Positions 45,560 through 58,407 of a stretch of DNA of 64,000 nucleotides are shown here, piece by piece. A model generated the notes under the pieces. It saw only the letters and a program-made list of their open reading frames with translations. It was not told where the DNA came from and made no database searches. Source of the DNA: Maylandia zebra (Eukaryota > Chordata > Actinopteri > Cichliformes > Cichlidae); contig NC_135185.1 of assembly GCF_041146795.1 (NCBI RefSeq), positions 30,244,529 to 30,308,528 on the forward strand, in the 5' to 3' direction. The translations under genes were made by a program, and so were the position numbers. Position 1 is the first letter of the stretch. Each line of letters opens with the position of its first letter.

Positions 45560-48500
45560 GAAAGTCTTTGATTCAAAAGATGAGCTATTAGCTGTTGGCA
45601 AGTTTGTCATAATTAAAACCTGCATTGTGTAATGTGGGTGTGTGCACACAGATGACGGGGTGATTGTAGCCACGGGAAGGGCCTGGAGAAGGAAGAAACT
45701 GCGGAGGGGAGGGCTCCCTGTGGCTGGCTGAATTAGTGCTCGATGGGTTTGGCCTGGCAGCTGCTCTGGGGGCCTGGCATGCTGACAGCCAGCACTGTGG
45801 AGTTGTGTTGTCATGGCCAGCCAGCACACAGTAAGGGAGGTGCCAACGCCAGGCACACCAACGCCGTCACCATTGCGGGGCTTTGTCTTCCAAGCATACT
45901 TGTTTTACTTATTATGGCAATATCATTGGATTAGTATGAGATTAAGCCGGGTAATGAAAAAGGGCAAGTTGCGTTCATGTCATCAGGGAAAACGTAAATG
46001 CCACACTAAGCTGGTTATGACATTTGGCCGTAATGAAAAACGTGATCGTTGTGTGTTTTAAACAGCTGTTGGTTCAAAAACCAGCCTGCTGTTGCTTTGA
46101 TTTATCAAAAGAAGAGGCTGACGTAAAGTAAATGCCCATATGACTCACCTAAGATAAATTCGATTTAGTCTCCTTTGTCAAGATGTGCTCAAAGAAAACA
46201 AAACAAAACAAGGTGGTATATTTAATGTGACACATAAAGCTGTGGGAGCTTGCCTTTAGCTCCACTAACACTGGAAACACTGTGTTACTGTAATGTCAGT
46301 TTCACAGATTTACACAAGTCCAAGCCTGAGAGGATGCTGGAGAAATTTTATGATTAAGGTTGCAATCATCTTTATCCTTCCTGACATTAGACAGCGAGTT
46401 AATAGACAGAGATTCATTGCAAAATAGTGACGTGCTGAAAGTGTCTTCGTGTATCTCCTTCAGGCTGTTAAAGGCCTTCATTGACTTTGACCACCCTTGT
46501 ATATTAAACCTGTCCTGCTTCTGGGATTTGGGCAGATTCTGGGCCTGGTTTGCCAGAGCCGGCTGGGCCCATTTTGGCCCAGATGCCACGGCTTCTATCC
46601 AGGCATGGCACTGGGATATCTGTGGGGCCCAAGCACACCAGCTGCTATCTCTGTGTCACAGACAGCTGTATCTGAATATTCATACAAAGTGTAGATTAAT
46701 GTGTATTTGTTTGGCCCCCTGTGGTGCGCCTTCAAACAGACCCAATTGAGAAACCACTCAAAGAAGTCATAGCAATAATGCCTGCCACAGCGCAGATGAA
46801 AAACCTCAGCATTCCTGTAACCTGTGCCTGAAAGCATGGCTAGAGAGGTTGATGGTTGGTGCATGCAGCAACAAAACACTGAGGTTTCTATCATTCAGTA
46901 CCAATCTCATTGACCTAAGCTGTTGTGGCATGTTTGCTTACTAACTATTAGTAAGTATGTTTTGTCCTCATGCCTGATTACGAGAGGACAGGAGACCAGC
47001 TGCCCATTCTTATTTTTTTTAAGTGAAGCTACTCCTGTGGCTGTCACGGCTGAGCTTGTGCTGCTCCAACTTTTCCTTTTGGCTCAAGCCATTCATGCCA
47101 AGCCAACAGGAGATGCGTAGGAAAGGACCTTGCATTCACATTCTAAGCAACGGCCACCTTACCCAGTAGCGGCTCAATCAACCTTGGCCTTCAGTGAGAC
47201 GTGCTTTGAAGAGAGCGTTTCGGTGGGTGTTTGGTCAAATATGCTGCTGGCTAAGGCCAAATAGAATTGATGAATGTGCACTGGTGAAGGTTTTGAGGGG
47301 GAAGTTCTATAAAACGAGCAGATGGGCTTTACTTCCCCGCCTGAATAAGTGGAGTGAACCAGTGTGCACACAGGGGAAGATTTGTGGGTAAACTGTTTTA
47401 CCTCCCCTCTCTTTGTTTTGTAATGAGAGAGTCGAAATGGTTGCTAACTGCTGACAGACAATGGCTCGCCCCTAATGAGAGCAAAGTGTTTCGGAGCCGC
47501 TGGCTAATTATTGCAACCATCTGAAGCTATCACAGCCTGTATTTTATTATTTCCTGTAAAACTCATTATACCGACCAATATGTTTTAATTCTCTAAAATC
47601 GAAATAAATAAACACCCAATCTAATATATTTTGACCATAATCAGGAAATACGTGCACGAGTGTGATTGTGAAACAGAAAGGAGTATCTTATCTCTATAGT
47701 AAGCAGCCTACTGTATGTTAATCCATCACGAGATAGTGGAAGCAGGTTACTGGGTGTGCAGTTTCTTTCCTCACGCAGGTGTGTTACAGCTCTTATCTGC
47801 TGTCTGGCTCTTTGTTGACCCTGAGAGTTTGTCAGGCTCAAACAATAACGCCGGTCGTAAAAAACCACAGATAGCAAAAAAGCTTTGACTTTTACTAGAG
47901 AAGACCTCCTAGGCAGCCATATCTATCTAGTGGGTGCTGTGGTAATTTATGGAAGGAAGTGGTGTGTGTGTTCCTCTTCTGTTTTAACCAGCGTCCTTCC
48001 TTCTTTCACACTTGGGTGTTCTGGTTGTCTATGGGCAACCAAAATGAATAGTAAGCTAAGAAAAAAGGTTCATAATTATTAAAAGGAGAAAAAAAATCCC
48101 TTTTACTCTGCCAAAATTCTGATCTCAGACAGTTATTATCATACTAGTTTGTTGTCCAGAAAAACAACCAACTTTATTTTGTTTTCAATCTGTGATTCAT
48201 TACACCATTCCACGGTAATGATCTCTGATAATGAGCTTGATTTGGCTTCTGGAACAAGATGAACTCTTGGTTGATTACAGGGCGGGCTATGAGCAGAGTG
48301 CAAGTGATTGCAGTGCTAAAGCACAGGCAAAGTCAGTCCCAATCTGCAAGGTGATGGCCCTTGCATCGTTAGTGCAACACAAACAGCATATTATTCATAA
48401 GCAAAAAAGACAGTCTCATATACTGTACATACATATCATTGATATGTATGTATATGAGACTGTCTTTATACAGGTTAACCTTTATGGCCCTTACTTACTT

Positions 48501-50760
48501 TCAATGCTTCTTTAAATGGATTGCAAAAAACTGTAATTCCTTAATTTAAATCTACCCGCAAAATCTATAATTCTCTGCATTTTACCTGCAGCGTGCACAC
48601 TTTGAGGATAAAAGTTTTTCGGACACTAGCAGTGCTCACATGAACATTCAGCGAGGCAGAAAAAACACTGTTCTCTTTCAAACAAAATTATAGAACTAGT
48701 TCAAGTTGATTTCCTCCATGAGAAGTTAGGGCTTTCTAGACTCTAGGGGTCAATTTTCTCATTTTCCCTTACGTAGATAAAATATTTTATATTGTGTAAA
48801 TAAAGATAAGGTCCACATGCTATTTAATCTTTTGAAATTTATGGTTGCAGAGTGTGGGTGTAACAGAATTCACAGAGCCCTAAAAGGAGAAATTGATGCA
48901 GAGGCTTACAGTTTCCCATCAAGCTTGTGCCTTTGCTCTCTGTGGCACTGGGGCCAGAGCACTTTCCTGTCATTATGAGGGCTCCAGAGGAAAAAGAGTA
49001 GCAAAATGGTTTCCAGGTTTTACTTTAATGTGAAAAAGGAAGGTCGATGATGGGAATGGGTGGGGGTTGTGCGGGGGTTGCTTGGTCACAGGTAGTGGTA
49101 TCGGTTGTAGCTGTGGGGAGGCCAGAATGAAAGAGAAGGCAATATGGGTCACTCGGTGACTGGACGCAGAAGCAATCGTCTGTAGTCCAGGTCATACATG
49201 CTTTTAAATACAGCAAATACTCACACGTGGTTCAGCAAAAACTGAGGGCCTTGCATGGCCATTGTAGTTTAGAATAGCTGAACATATTTCACTTCTCAGA
49301 TTATCACTCACGTATCAGTCTTTCAGTTATTATTCTTGGGCTGTCAGCCAGAAGCAGCCATTAGAACAATGCACATTGTGATGTCTGACGGCGACATAAC
49401 CTCACAATTCTATGAGTTATACCAGGGGATGATACCCATATTGTGGGGGGAAGTGGGTGTAGATTAGGAAGGAAAATGACACAATTTCCAATTTGAATTG
49501 TGTCACAGACAAAATTAAAGTCTCGAGTATCACCATAGTGTTGTATCAGCAACATTATGTTGTCTGTGGAGTTTTTCTTAAACTTTTTTTTTTGATTGTA
49601 CACAATGAAATCATACTCAAATTTCTTTAGAGTATGATTAATTAGTTTTTAACGATTGCCATTTAAACTTCAGTTCAGGATACTCAACAAGGTAGGAAGG
49701 TTCCTACTATTATTGTCTCAGGGGAGCCATGTTGTCTACAGAAGGCCTCCTTCCCCTTTGTGCCCTGATACCAGCAGCAACATAGACTCAGGAGCCACTC
49801 TCTCCAAAAGGACAAACAGGAACCAGCCCTGTATGTGGCCCTGTTGTTTTATGCTAGGACTATTTCCTCTGTCTTGAAAACTAGAAGCCAATGATTCTAG
49901 AGAAGATCTATACCACTATTATGTCCATTTAGCTCTTTCCCCCATAAAGATGACATTTGAGGACTTCTCCAGTACCCTTTGTGACCAGTTTGACACCTCA
50001 TTATATACCAATAAAGTTCGATGACCATTAGAATGGTTTAAGGGGTTTTCCAAGGGTGGCTGTATATTCAGAAAACATCCTCTAACTTCTGATGAACATC
50101 CAGTCCTTCTGTTCTATAAGCAGCTTCTAACAATATGACAGAAACCACTAAGTTCGGAAAAGAGCTTCAGCTGTTACTCTTAGAGTGCTTTGAAGGAGGC
50201 AAAGAGTTGAAGCTTCAGCCAGGTTGGCATGATGACTTAAAACAGCAAGGCTGGCTCTTTCTAAATTTGCATCCAGGCACCTCTAATATTCATCATTTTA
50301 CATGTTTTCCTGTACCTTACTTGCTATATATATAAAAAAAACAAGCACTTACAAGCTTTAACATTAATAACCACTGGCAGTTAAACTGAAGAACACTGCT
50401 CATGGCATTATAACGCACTGTTATACAGGAAAACTTTTGATTGTGGCATTCACTTGGTTTCAACTTCCACCCACATGTTTTTCCCGGCAGCACAGTTTAT
50501 CCCATCCACAAGGTTTAAAAAAAACTAACCAATAATGCCCGAAAGAAGAAAAAAAATCTCCAAGTTTATCTGGCATCCAAACTCCCCAGATTCCAGTGTG
50601 ATCAAGTGTCTGCGCAGATGCCCCACCCAACAACCCACAAAACCCAAATGATCTGCTGCCAATGTCCAGACACCACAGATATCGCCAGAGTTCGATTGTC
50701 CATTCCTTAATGGGTCAAAGCTAGTCTGATATCAGGCTGCGGCCTGCTGTTACACGCCGC
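45560..50760. other. Gene-free interval between exd1 and dll4 (middle)
   Basis: Unique, non-coding sequence with no recognised exon. Points of note are a short TGGGCC..GGCCCA inverted repeat near 46563, a dense block at 47440-47600 with ATAAT/CCAAT-type words, and the 62-bp palindrome at 48406. Confidence 0.5.
48406..48467. repeat. 62-bp near-perfect palindrome (hairpin)
   Basis: The arms AAAGACAGTCTCATA + TACATACATATCA pair perfectly with the sequence that follows (28 bp), separated by a single T. A five-base insertion (TACTG, 48421-48425) bulges from the left arm only. No flanking duplication was evident. It could be a micro-MITE, a replication-born inverted duplication or a pre-miRNA-like hairpin. 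Confidence 0.9.
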
Positions 50761-50802
50761 TGGGCGGCACGGTGATGCAATGGTTAGCAGTATCAAATCC
50801 CA
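50761..50802 (+). repeat. Fragment of a dispersed teleost repeat
   Basis: TGGGCGGCACGGTGATGCAA then TGGTTAGCAGTATC is the opening of a very common fish repeat (GGCACGGTGGTGCAGTGGTTAGCA), cut short where the next SINE starts. Confidence 0.6.
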
Positions 50803-50820
50803 GATGATGATTCCTAGTTT

Positions 50821-51063
50821 GTCCAGGGATAGCTCAGTAGGTAAAGTGGTTGCCCCATGATCGGAAGGTCGGCGGTTCGAATCCACTTAACGGCTACCCT
50901 GAGGTACCCCTGAGCAAGGTACCGTCCCTACACACTGCTCCCCGGGCGCCTGCTTAGTGGGCTGCCCACTGCTTCACTGAGTGAATGGGTCAAATGCAGA
51001 GAAAAACAAGTAATTTCCCCATGGGGATCAATAAAGTATCCATTATTATTATTATTATTATTA
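50821..51063 (+). mobile_element. tRNA-headed SINE with (ATT)n tail
   Basis: The head GGGATAGCTCAGTAGGTAAA and the perfect B box GGTTCGAATCC (50874-50884) define a tRNA-derived promoter. The body has CACTGCTCCCCGGGCGCCTG and AATGGGTCAAATGCAGAG, and the 3' end is GGATCAATAAAGTATC plus an ATT microsatellite. This is a different body from the SINEs at 20431 and 45243. It is not a tRNA gene, as the acceptor stem does not pair. Confidence 0.85.
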
Positions 51064-51084
51064 ATCTAGGATCTTATGAAAGCT

Positions 51085-51835
51085 GTTGATTCTGAAGTGG
51101 ATGTAGGCCTGGCTGAGAGGTAAAAAGTTTGTAAGCATATTTTTTCCATAATGGCTTCTCTTTACTGGCTTCTTGTTAAATTTAGAATCAAGTTTAAAAT
51201 AATTTTCTCACATAAAAGATCTTGAATAATCAGGTCCATTCTTATCGTAAAGACGTCATACTACCATATGAACTCAAAGAGCACTTTGCTCTCAGGCTGC
51301 TTGTGGTTTCTAGGGTATTTAAAAGCAGAACGGGAGGCAGAGCCTTCAGCTTTCACTCCCTTCTTCTCTGCAACTAGCTCCCAGATTGGATTTGGGAGAC
51401 AAACATCCTCTCTAATTTTAAAATTAAGCTTAAAACTATCCTTTGTGATAAAGTTAGGGCTGGACCAGGTGATCCTGAACCCTTCCTTAGCGTTGTTCCA
51501 ATAGGCCTAGGCTGCTGAGTGTCTCTTCTTAACTCAATACACCAATCTACATTTAATCATTAGTTGTTGTAAAACTCTGGCTGTCTTCCACAGCATTTCT
51601 TTTGTCCTGTCTTCCTTTCCTCACCCTCAACCAGGCGCAGAAGATGGCCTCCCCTCCCTGACTGGCTGCTCGGTTTTGCCAGTTTCTTCCTGTTAAAAGG
51701 GTGTTTTTCCTTCCCACTGTTGCTGGGAGTCATCTGATTGTTGGTGATTTCTCTGTATTATTTCAAGTTTTTTGCCCTGCATTATAAAGCACCTTGTGAT
51801 TTGCTAGTATATAAATAGATATATAAATAGGGAAT
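51085..51835 (+). mobile_element. LINE 3' end (L2/Rex1-like), decayed
   Basis: The plus strand translates in broken frames to SLYWLLVKFRIKFKI and VFKSRTGGRAFSFHS, matching the conserved C-terminal region of fish LINE ORF2 (WLPVKFRI..FK and RT..GERAFS). The 3' UTR has TGTTAAAAGGGTGTTTTTCC, TTCCCACTGTTGCTGGGAGT and ATTATAAAGCACCTTGTGA, then a short (ATAAATAG)n tail. It is inactive. Confidence 0.8.
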
Positions 51836-54800
51836 TTGCACAGAATTTAGCATGTAGCTTTAATGTTGTAGCTGATTGGTTTAAAGGTTTTGTTTTTTCT
51901 AAGAATATATACGAACATATTCTAAAATTATATGTTCAACTATTCTTTTAACCCATAAAAAACAGCACCTTAAATCTTTTGTTGATCTTTTTTCCTTTAC
52001 TCTTTCAGTGCCTTACATTTTATTCTCTGCCCAGATTTTGCATCTGCAGTCCTTCTGATATCTGGCCAGATTTGAGACTTAAAAACCCTCCACCTCCCAT
52101 GCGTGGGATGCCCAAAGAGCACCGAGCCAAATCAGCAATCCTGTTCAATTTGAATCTGTTTGTCTCTCCGGCAGACACACCTGCTGCAAAAGGAGAGGGA
52201 AAGGAGCCAATCGATGTTTGCTTGCAGCGTTGTCCAGCATCACACAAAACACTGGTCACTTTAAAGTTGTCATCCTGCCATCTTCTCCTGCAGAACACAG
52301 AGTGCCATGGAAACCGCTATTAAAGGAGATTGATGATGGGTCAAAATAGGCCTGGCGTAGGAGAGCAGAGGGTGGCTATCTTCTCTTTTGGGTCTTGGTG
52401 GCAATACCGTAAGTATCTGAAATAGGTTATTTGATATTTCTTGGTATTTTCTGTCTTTCCTTATGCGCTCTAATTCTGCAAATCAAAGAGGACAATTTAA
52501 AAAAAAAAAGGTTTTAAAGATAGTTTAGATAAAGTAAAGATATGGCCAAAAAAACCCGAAATCCTAAAGTAAATCAGAAAATAGCCAAAATATACTCTGC
52601 TGAAATTTCGGTATGTCAATTGCTCTGTCGATGGGCTTCAGTTTGTAGTGTTTTTCATGTCCCCAAGGATTAATGCATTCTGATAAGGAAATCGAGAGAT
52701 GCAGAGCTAAACAAATGCACGCTCATTCCAAAAGAGGCGTGCGATATTTGTTCCTGTACAAAACTAGAAGCACTTCTGTGATATATTGTGACATAATTTA
52801 AAGCAAACACATTTAGCTTTGCTTAAACAATCAAAGTCGGAGAACAATCCTCTCTCTATATAAGGGAGGAACTTCCCTCTGCTTTCCTTGCAGGAATAAT
52901 GTTATTTTACAGTGGGGGAAGTTGTTTTCTTACTGAATTGCAGTAATTTTTCGTGCTCCTGATGATTGCCAGAGTCTCTTTTCCCTCGCCTTGCAACATT
53001 TCCTTATCAAAGCAACTTTGTAAAACAGTTACTTGTTTGGCTTTAAATCAAAAAAGCCATGCGAGGGTCCACTAGCATCAAGTTTTGTGCTTAACTTAGT
53101 TGGTTCCCAGCCTGGCATGAGGAGGGAGGGAGGGAGCAAGCCAGCTGCAAACCGGTCCTCATGTATGACCTAACCCCCACTGTCCAGGGGGGGCATAGTT
53201 TAGAGTGGGAGGTTCCCATGTCACAGCTCAGATCATACTTTACAGCATGTTTTTATTTTTGCCACTCTGACTAGCTTCTTGACTCTTTAGAGACCTTTAA
53301 TTCCTGGTCCCACTATGCTCGCTGTCAATCTCCGGATCCCGAGGGGTCCCTTTCTATCCATGGGAACATTGGTTGTGACAGCAGATTCCCCAGGGACACG
53401 GTACTGGGTACATCTTGACAGAATGAGTTTTGTCGCTCAAAAATTCTCTGCTGCTGTTTGAGGTCATGAGGGGCTATTTCATAGAGTCAACTATCAGAGA
53501 TGCCGCAGCTCCCTCCCTTGTTCCCTCCATGAGACCTCAGAAGTAGAAGGATGTTTCACCCCCTTCCTCGAATTGGGCTTCGCTGTGGGACTTTGATGAT
53601 ATAGGTGAGAGCATGATTACGAGCCAGGATGTGCGTTAGACATCCTCTGATGTACAGGAATTCCCTCATTAAAGTGGGACATGTTGATAGTCAATTCAAA
53701 ACAGCCTGCGGAATAAACAGGGGTGGCTCATCCAGCGATTTCAAATAAACACACTTTTTATTTATGTAACATGGAAACAGTGCTCAAAAATATGTATATA
53801 TTTTAATTATCCTTTGGATTAAGGAGGAAGGGGGATTTATTGTCTAACTATGCACTGTACTTGACCTTGTGGTTTAAAGGGGTGAATATAAAAAGAAAAG
53901 AAAATAACATGAAACTGTAGTCTTTGGAGTGAAGTGTAAAATGTTAAATACCTCCTCTCTCTGGGAGATGTTTTCTGAATAACCTGGATTGGAGCAATTC
54001 GAAAAAACCATTAACATATTTGCTCACGTATGGTTCGATGCTGGGGTTCACATCAAGGCCCTTTTAATGGTGCTGTTGTTTTTTTCCCTTTCCTGGTCCC
54101 CCCCATGTCTGACAAATCGTTTCCAGCTAATTTACGATGGTCAAACACTGGGAGAACAATACCTCGTGGACATAACATAGCACAAGCTCTACCACATGTC
54201 CCAGAGAAGAGCTAGGTGCTTGCAGGAAACACTTGCTGAGATAACAAGATAGTAAGGAAAGCAGGGCTATGAAAGGCCATGTGGAGGACTGCAGAGAGAG
54301 AGGGGGGGTGCTTACCATGTAGGTAAATGTCAGCAGTGTGAAGGTTCGCTTCAGGCTAACCACTAAAAATGAACATCCTCATATTGAACGCATGTCTTTT
54401 CTTTCTAGTTACAAGAATAGTATGACAGGGGTTAAAGGTTAGCATTAGCATAGCGTCTTTCACTGTGCTATGGCTAACTGTGACAATCAGCTAAAACCTT
54501 GCCAGAACAAATACTCCAACAGGGTAGTAGGAGCACCAAGCTGGGATCTGTGGCCACGTGTGGGTGGGTATTACATACACACAGCCACACAAGAGACTGT
54601 TTTCACTGCCAGTGTCTCCCAATCTCACACACACATGCACACAATGCTCGGACTTTCCTCCTGGTGACAATAAGCATTTGATAAAACAGTTTAGATGCAC
54701 ATCTGCTGAGGTTGATTATATGTATTTAGTCCAGATAATCAATTCTGGATCTCATGTGCACTGTAATTACACACAGCACCTGTGTCTAGCCCACCTGCAG

Positions 54801-55311
54801 TCATTATTATGAATGCCAAGCAGCAATTTAACCATAATTATATCAACAAGGGAAAAAGGAAACATTGAGCAGGCAGTACAGCTCAATTACTTTACTATTA
54901 AAAAAGCTGCCATGTTTTCATCAAGAGAGGAAGAGCACTGTCTCAACAGAATTCCTGGAATAATGAACCACCAGAAACCCAGTGGATGAAACATGTAAAG
55001 CCCCGACCCCCGAGGCAGATCGGTCTTTAAATCTTTCCAGCTGGGTTAAGGTTGAGCAATACAGGGGACGTGGAGGACAGCAGGATCAGGGTTATCAGTC
55101 AGGCTAATTGATGAGTATAGTTGTTTTCACTGTGCCCAAGTATAAGCAAGAAGAGGAAAAGGAAAGCAGTCTTCAAGGCTGCCATGTTTGTGTTGCGAGG
55201 ACAGAGGTGAGAGGTCAGGCAGGAGCTCTGACGAGTTTTTAGCTTATTAAACTAGTTTGTCTTTTTGCCAACAAGCTCCAGGGTGGTGAAGGGTGAGTTT
55301 CATTGCTGCTG

Positions 55312-55337
55312 GTGGGAAAAGGAGAAACGAGGAAGTG
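55312..55337 (+). promoter_or_regulatory. Candidate RBPJ + ETS site pair upstream of dll4
   Basis: GTGGGAA (55312-55318) fits the RBPJ core and AGGAAGTG (55330-55337) fits ETS factors, 11 bp apart and about 7.4 kb from the dll4 promoter. The motifs are seen; their use is inferred. Confidence 0.25.
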
Positions 55338-58300
55338 GCAAGCCCTCTCAAGATCAATGAATGCGGTGGAAAAAGGAGTGGCTCGGGGCAGCCAATAGGG
55401 GCTGGGCCACAGGGAGCTGCGCGGAGATAACGTAAACAAGGAAACCACCTGATCTGAGCAGGGTCAGATAAATGCTCAGCTCTCTGCGCAGGCAGGTGCT
55501 TCCTGAGTCCTGCTCGCTCAATCAGTAGAGCCCCACTGCCCTTCTCACTCGATCGCCATTCCTTTTTGTGTTTTCTCAATCGGCTACAAAGTTTTACTGA
55601 GTTTCAGGTCGAATCACAATTCAGCCACAGTTACTGCCTGCTAAACGTAAACATTGCGGGACAGTAAATAGCAGAAGCACAGAGGTTTCACTGAAGTGAT
55701 TGCAATCACACACGCAGTAAAGATAAGACACCGGCTGTTTGCCACTGGGATTACATAATGTAAGCTTGTTTTGTGGGGGGGTCTGTGTCTGCAGATAAAG
55801 GACGTTCGCCTTTCAATGGGACAGACAGGTGAATTTTGGAGATTGACAAGACAGTCGTGCGTTTCCAGCTCCAGCCACAAAACCTGCACAGGGTGAAAAT
55901 ACTTCTCCACAAAAGCTTACCTCCACTGTTGTTCTTTTTTCCCCCTTCTTTTTCTTTCTTTTTCACTTTGCTGGTTGGTCTGGGATTGTTTTGTGCTGTC
56001 CAATGAGGAAGGAAGTCAGTGTGAGAAAGTGCCTGTTTTTTTGGGACCAACAGGAATTGGCCTCATCACAAGCGGTTCCTTTTTTGCTGCTGGAACAATG
56101 CACTGGCGTCACACCCCTTGACTGGACCTCGGCATTTCACATGGAAAAATGTTCCCAGAATTCCGCTCCCAGGCTTGGGGTAAGGCCGAGGATGGGGTGA
56201 GGGTGAGAGGGCGGGAGGTGGAGGGCGAAGGGTAATGGTTGTTAGCAGTGTGGGTGACACAAAGTAACCAGTGGACACTTCTTACCTCTACGACCAGAGA
56301 AAAGATCTCAAAGATCAAAGATCTCATTAAATCTTAATACCTGTTTGCTGAGGATGTAAAACTTTAAAGGACACCATGCATTCAACTCTTAATGGTCCAG
56401 CACACCAACTCGAACAATGCATTTTTGATTTGGTTCTTCAAATAAGCTACACAAATGCACATATAAGCCCATATACGTCTGATCTGACAGGCTAACATCA
56501 AGCCAGCATCTGATCAGACACTTGAAAGACTCAGTTGGGTTACAATCAAAGTTCATCTTCATATGTGTCTGTGATTGCTTTTAGATCCTCAGAGGTGAAG
56601 CAACTAGAGGTGGTGGAGGTATACGAGGTCTGGCTACCTCTGTGTAGGCTGCTGCCCTGGACCCTGATAAGCAGTAGAGAATTAATAGATGGATTGAGGG
56701 TAGACTTATCTGCTCTGACAATATATATAATATTCATTCATTACATTAAAGCAAATACACCAATGCAAGTTGCAGACAGATACAATCTTATATCTTATAA
56801 AAGATCTTTCCTTTTTGGTCACTTTGAAAAATAGAATTGATGCATTTTACTCACCATAACATTGGTAGAGGCACCCCATTTACAAGAAATGTGTGCTACA
56901 TGTTCAGAATTCCACTCCGACAGCGCTGGGCAGCAAGATAAATAAATTACAGCCCTAATGTGCTAAGTCTACACATATGCTATCAGTGTCATTTATCACC
57001 CTTGCTACTAAATCATTGTGGAGTGTATGAGAACACAAACTCTGTGTAGAAAGATTAATTTGCACAGTACAGTAAATTATTCATCTAAATCTACCAGAAA
57101 CAATAACATTGCAAATCCATATTTGTGTATTTTACAAATGCATCAATCCGTTACTATGCCACAAAATGACAGTGAGGAATCATTATTTTTACCCTCTGGA
57201 TTTGCATGGGGGTGGGGGTGGGGGGTCCCACATAAGGGAGAAATTACTTCTTTAAAATGCAATGAAAGCAGAGCGATGCATTTTTAAAATTAGGTTATAT
57301 TAAAAGTATGACATCTTTTGTATGAATATGGTCTGGAAGGAATAGAGATCTTGAGACATGTCAGATATTGAACAGCGATATGAAAATTGCTTGTAAGAGG
57401 CAAATCAAAGGAGGCAACTTGGGACTCGTGGGGTCAAGTTGGAACAACAGCCCATAGCTATTAGGGCCTGGCAGCGAGGGAGCCTCTCGCGCAACAGGCC
57501 TGACATCAGAACAGAGGCCCAGTGGTGTATCACTGCTGAAGCCCATTAGTAAGACACTGTGAGAACATATTCATCACTGTAAACATGAAGCCCTTCTACA
57601 CGGGCTCATCTGCAAGGATTCAACCTCAGTGAGCCTTTACTGGACAAACAGGCTCCGCACAGACTTCTGACCACTGTGCTCAGACTCAAGCACCCTCTAA
57701 GCCCCTGCTGTCACGTTTTGAGGCTGGGTAAGCATAGAAGTGGGCCTAAATCATGTCAAACATGGCATAGCGCCCACTAATTCGCTGTCCACAGGAACAC
57801 AAACTGGACGTGCAAATGTATACATGTGCAATCTGTGCGCTGCACTACTGTTAATATCACAGCCAAGCCTTAAGTTGACGTGGATAACAATCACTTTATA
57901 CAAAAGGGTTTGCATCTGTTGTTTGTCCTGCAGAGTGGAGATGGGTCTGTGTGTGTGCGTGTGTGATGAGGTCAACTTCAGTTCAACTCATTAAACAGAA
58001 TCCAAACAGAAGGTCACATTTCACTCTGACGGCCGCTGATAGTTTCTGGTAGGACCAGAGAGCACAGCGAGGCCTCGCACTACCTGAGCCTTTCGCCTAA
58101 TAAGCCACTCATCTCAGTGCATTGCACACAAACATAACTCTCCCACGTGTAACTTCCAGCGGGACAAATTCCCAGGAATCTGTGTTTGTGAAATTGAAAG
58201 CAAAGGTAGGAAACTATTCATACATACACCGAAAAGGAAAAGGACAACTAGGAACTTCAAATCGTCAAAGGAAAAAACAACGGACCCTCCTAAAATATTC

Positions 58301-58377
58301 CTAGGTCCGTCTATATAAATAAACAATAATAAAGTGTAGTGTACTTTAGAGGTCATGTGCCCCCCCCCTTGCCCGCT

Positions 58378-58407
58378 CAGGAAGTGGAGGAAGAACAGCA
58401 GATAAGA
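58378..58407 (+). promoter_or_regulatory. Candidate ETS/GATA cluster upstream of dll4
   Basis: CAGGAAGTG (58378-58386), AGGAAG (58388-58393) and AGATAAGA (58400-58407) fall within 30 bp, a mix typical of endothelial and blood enhancers. They sit about 4.3 kb from the promoter. Motif evidence only. Confidence 0.25.

Noticed and set aside
45308..45856. 182-codon minus-strand open frame
   Set aside because: Half of it is the sense strand of a SINE and the rest has no protein-like signature.
50821..50895. Functional tRNA gene
   Set aside because: A and B boxes are present but no acceptor stem or anticodon arm pairs, and the sequence continues into a SINE body.
51979..52323. 114-codon plus-strand frame
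   Set aside because: A hydrophobic start followed by low-complexity Pro/Lys sequence, but no recognised family and no splice context; not supported as a gene.
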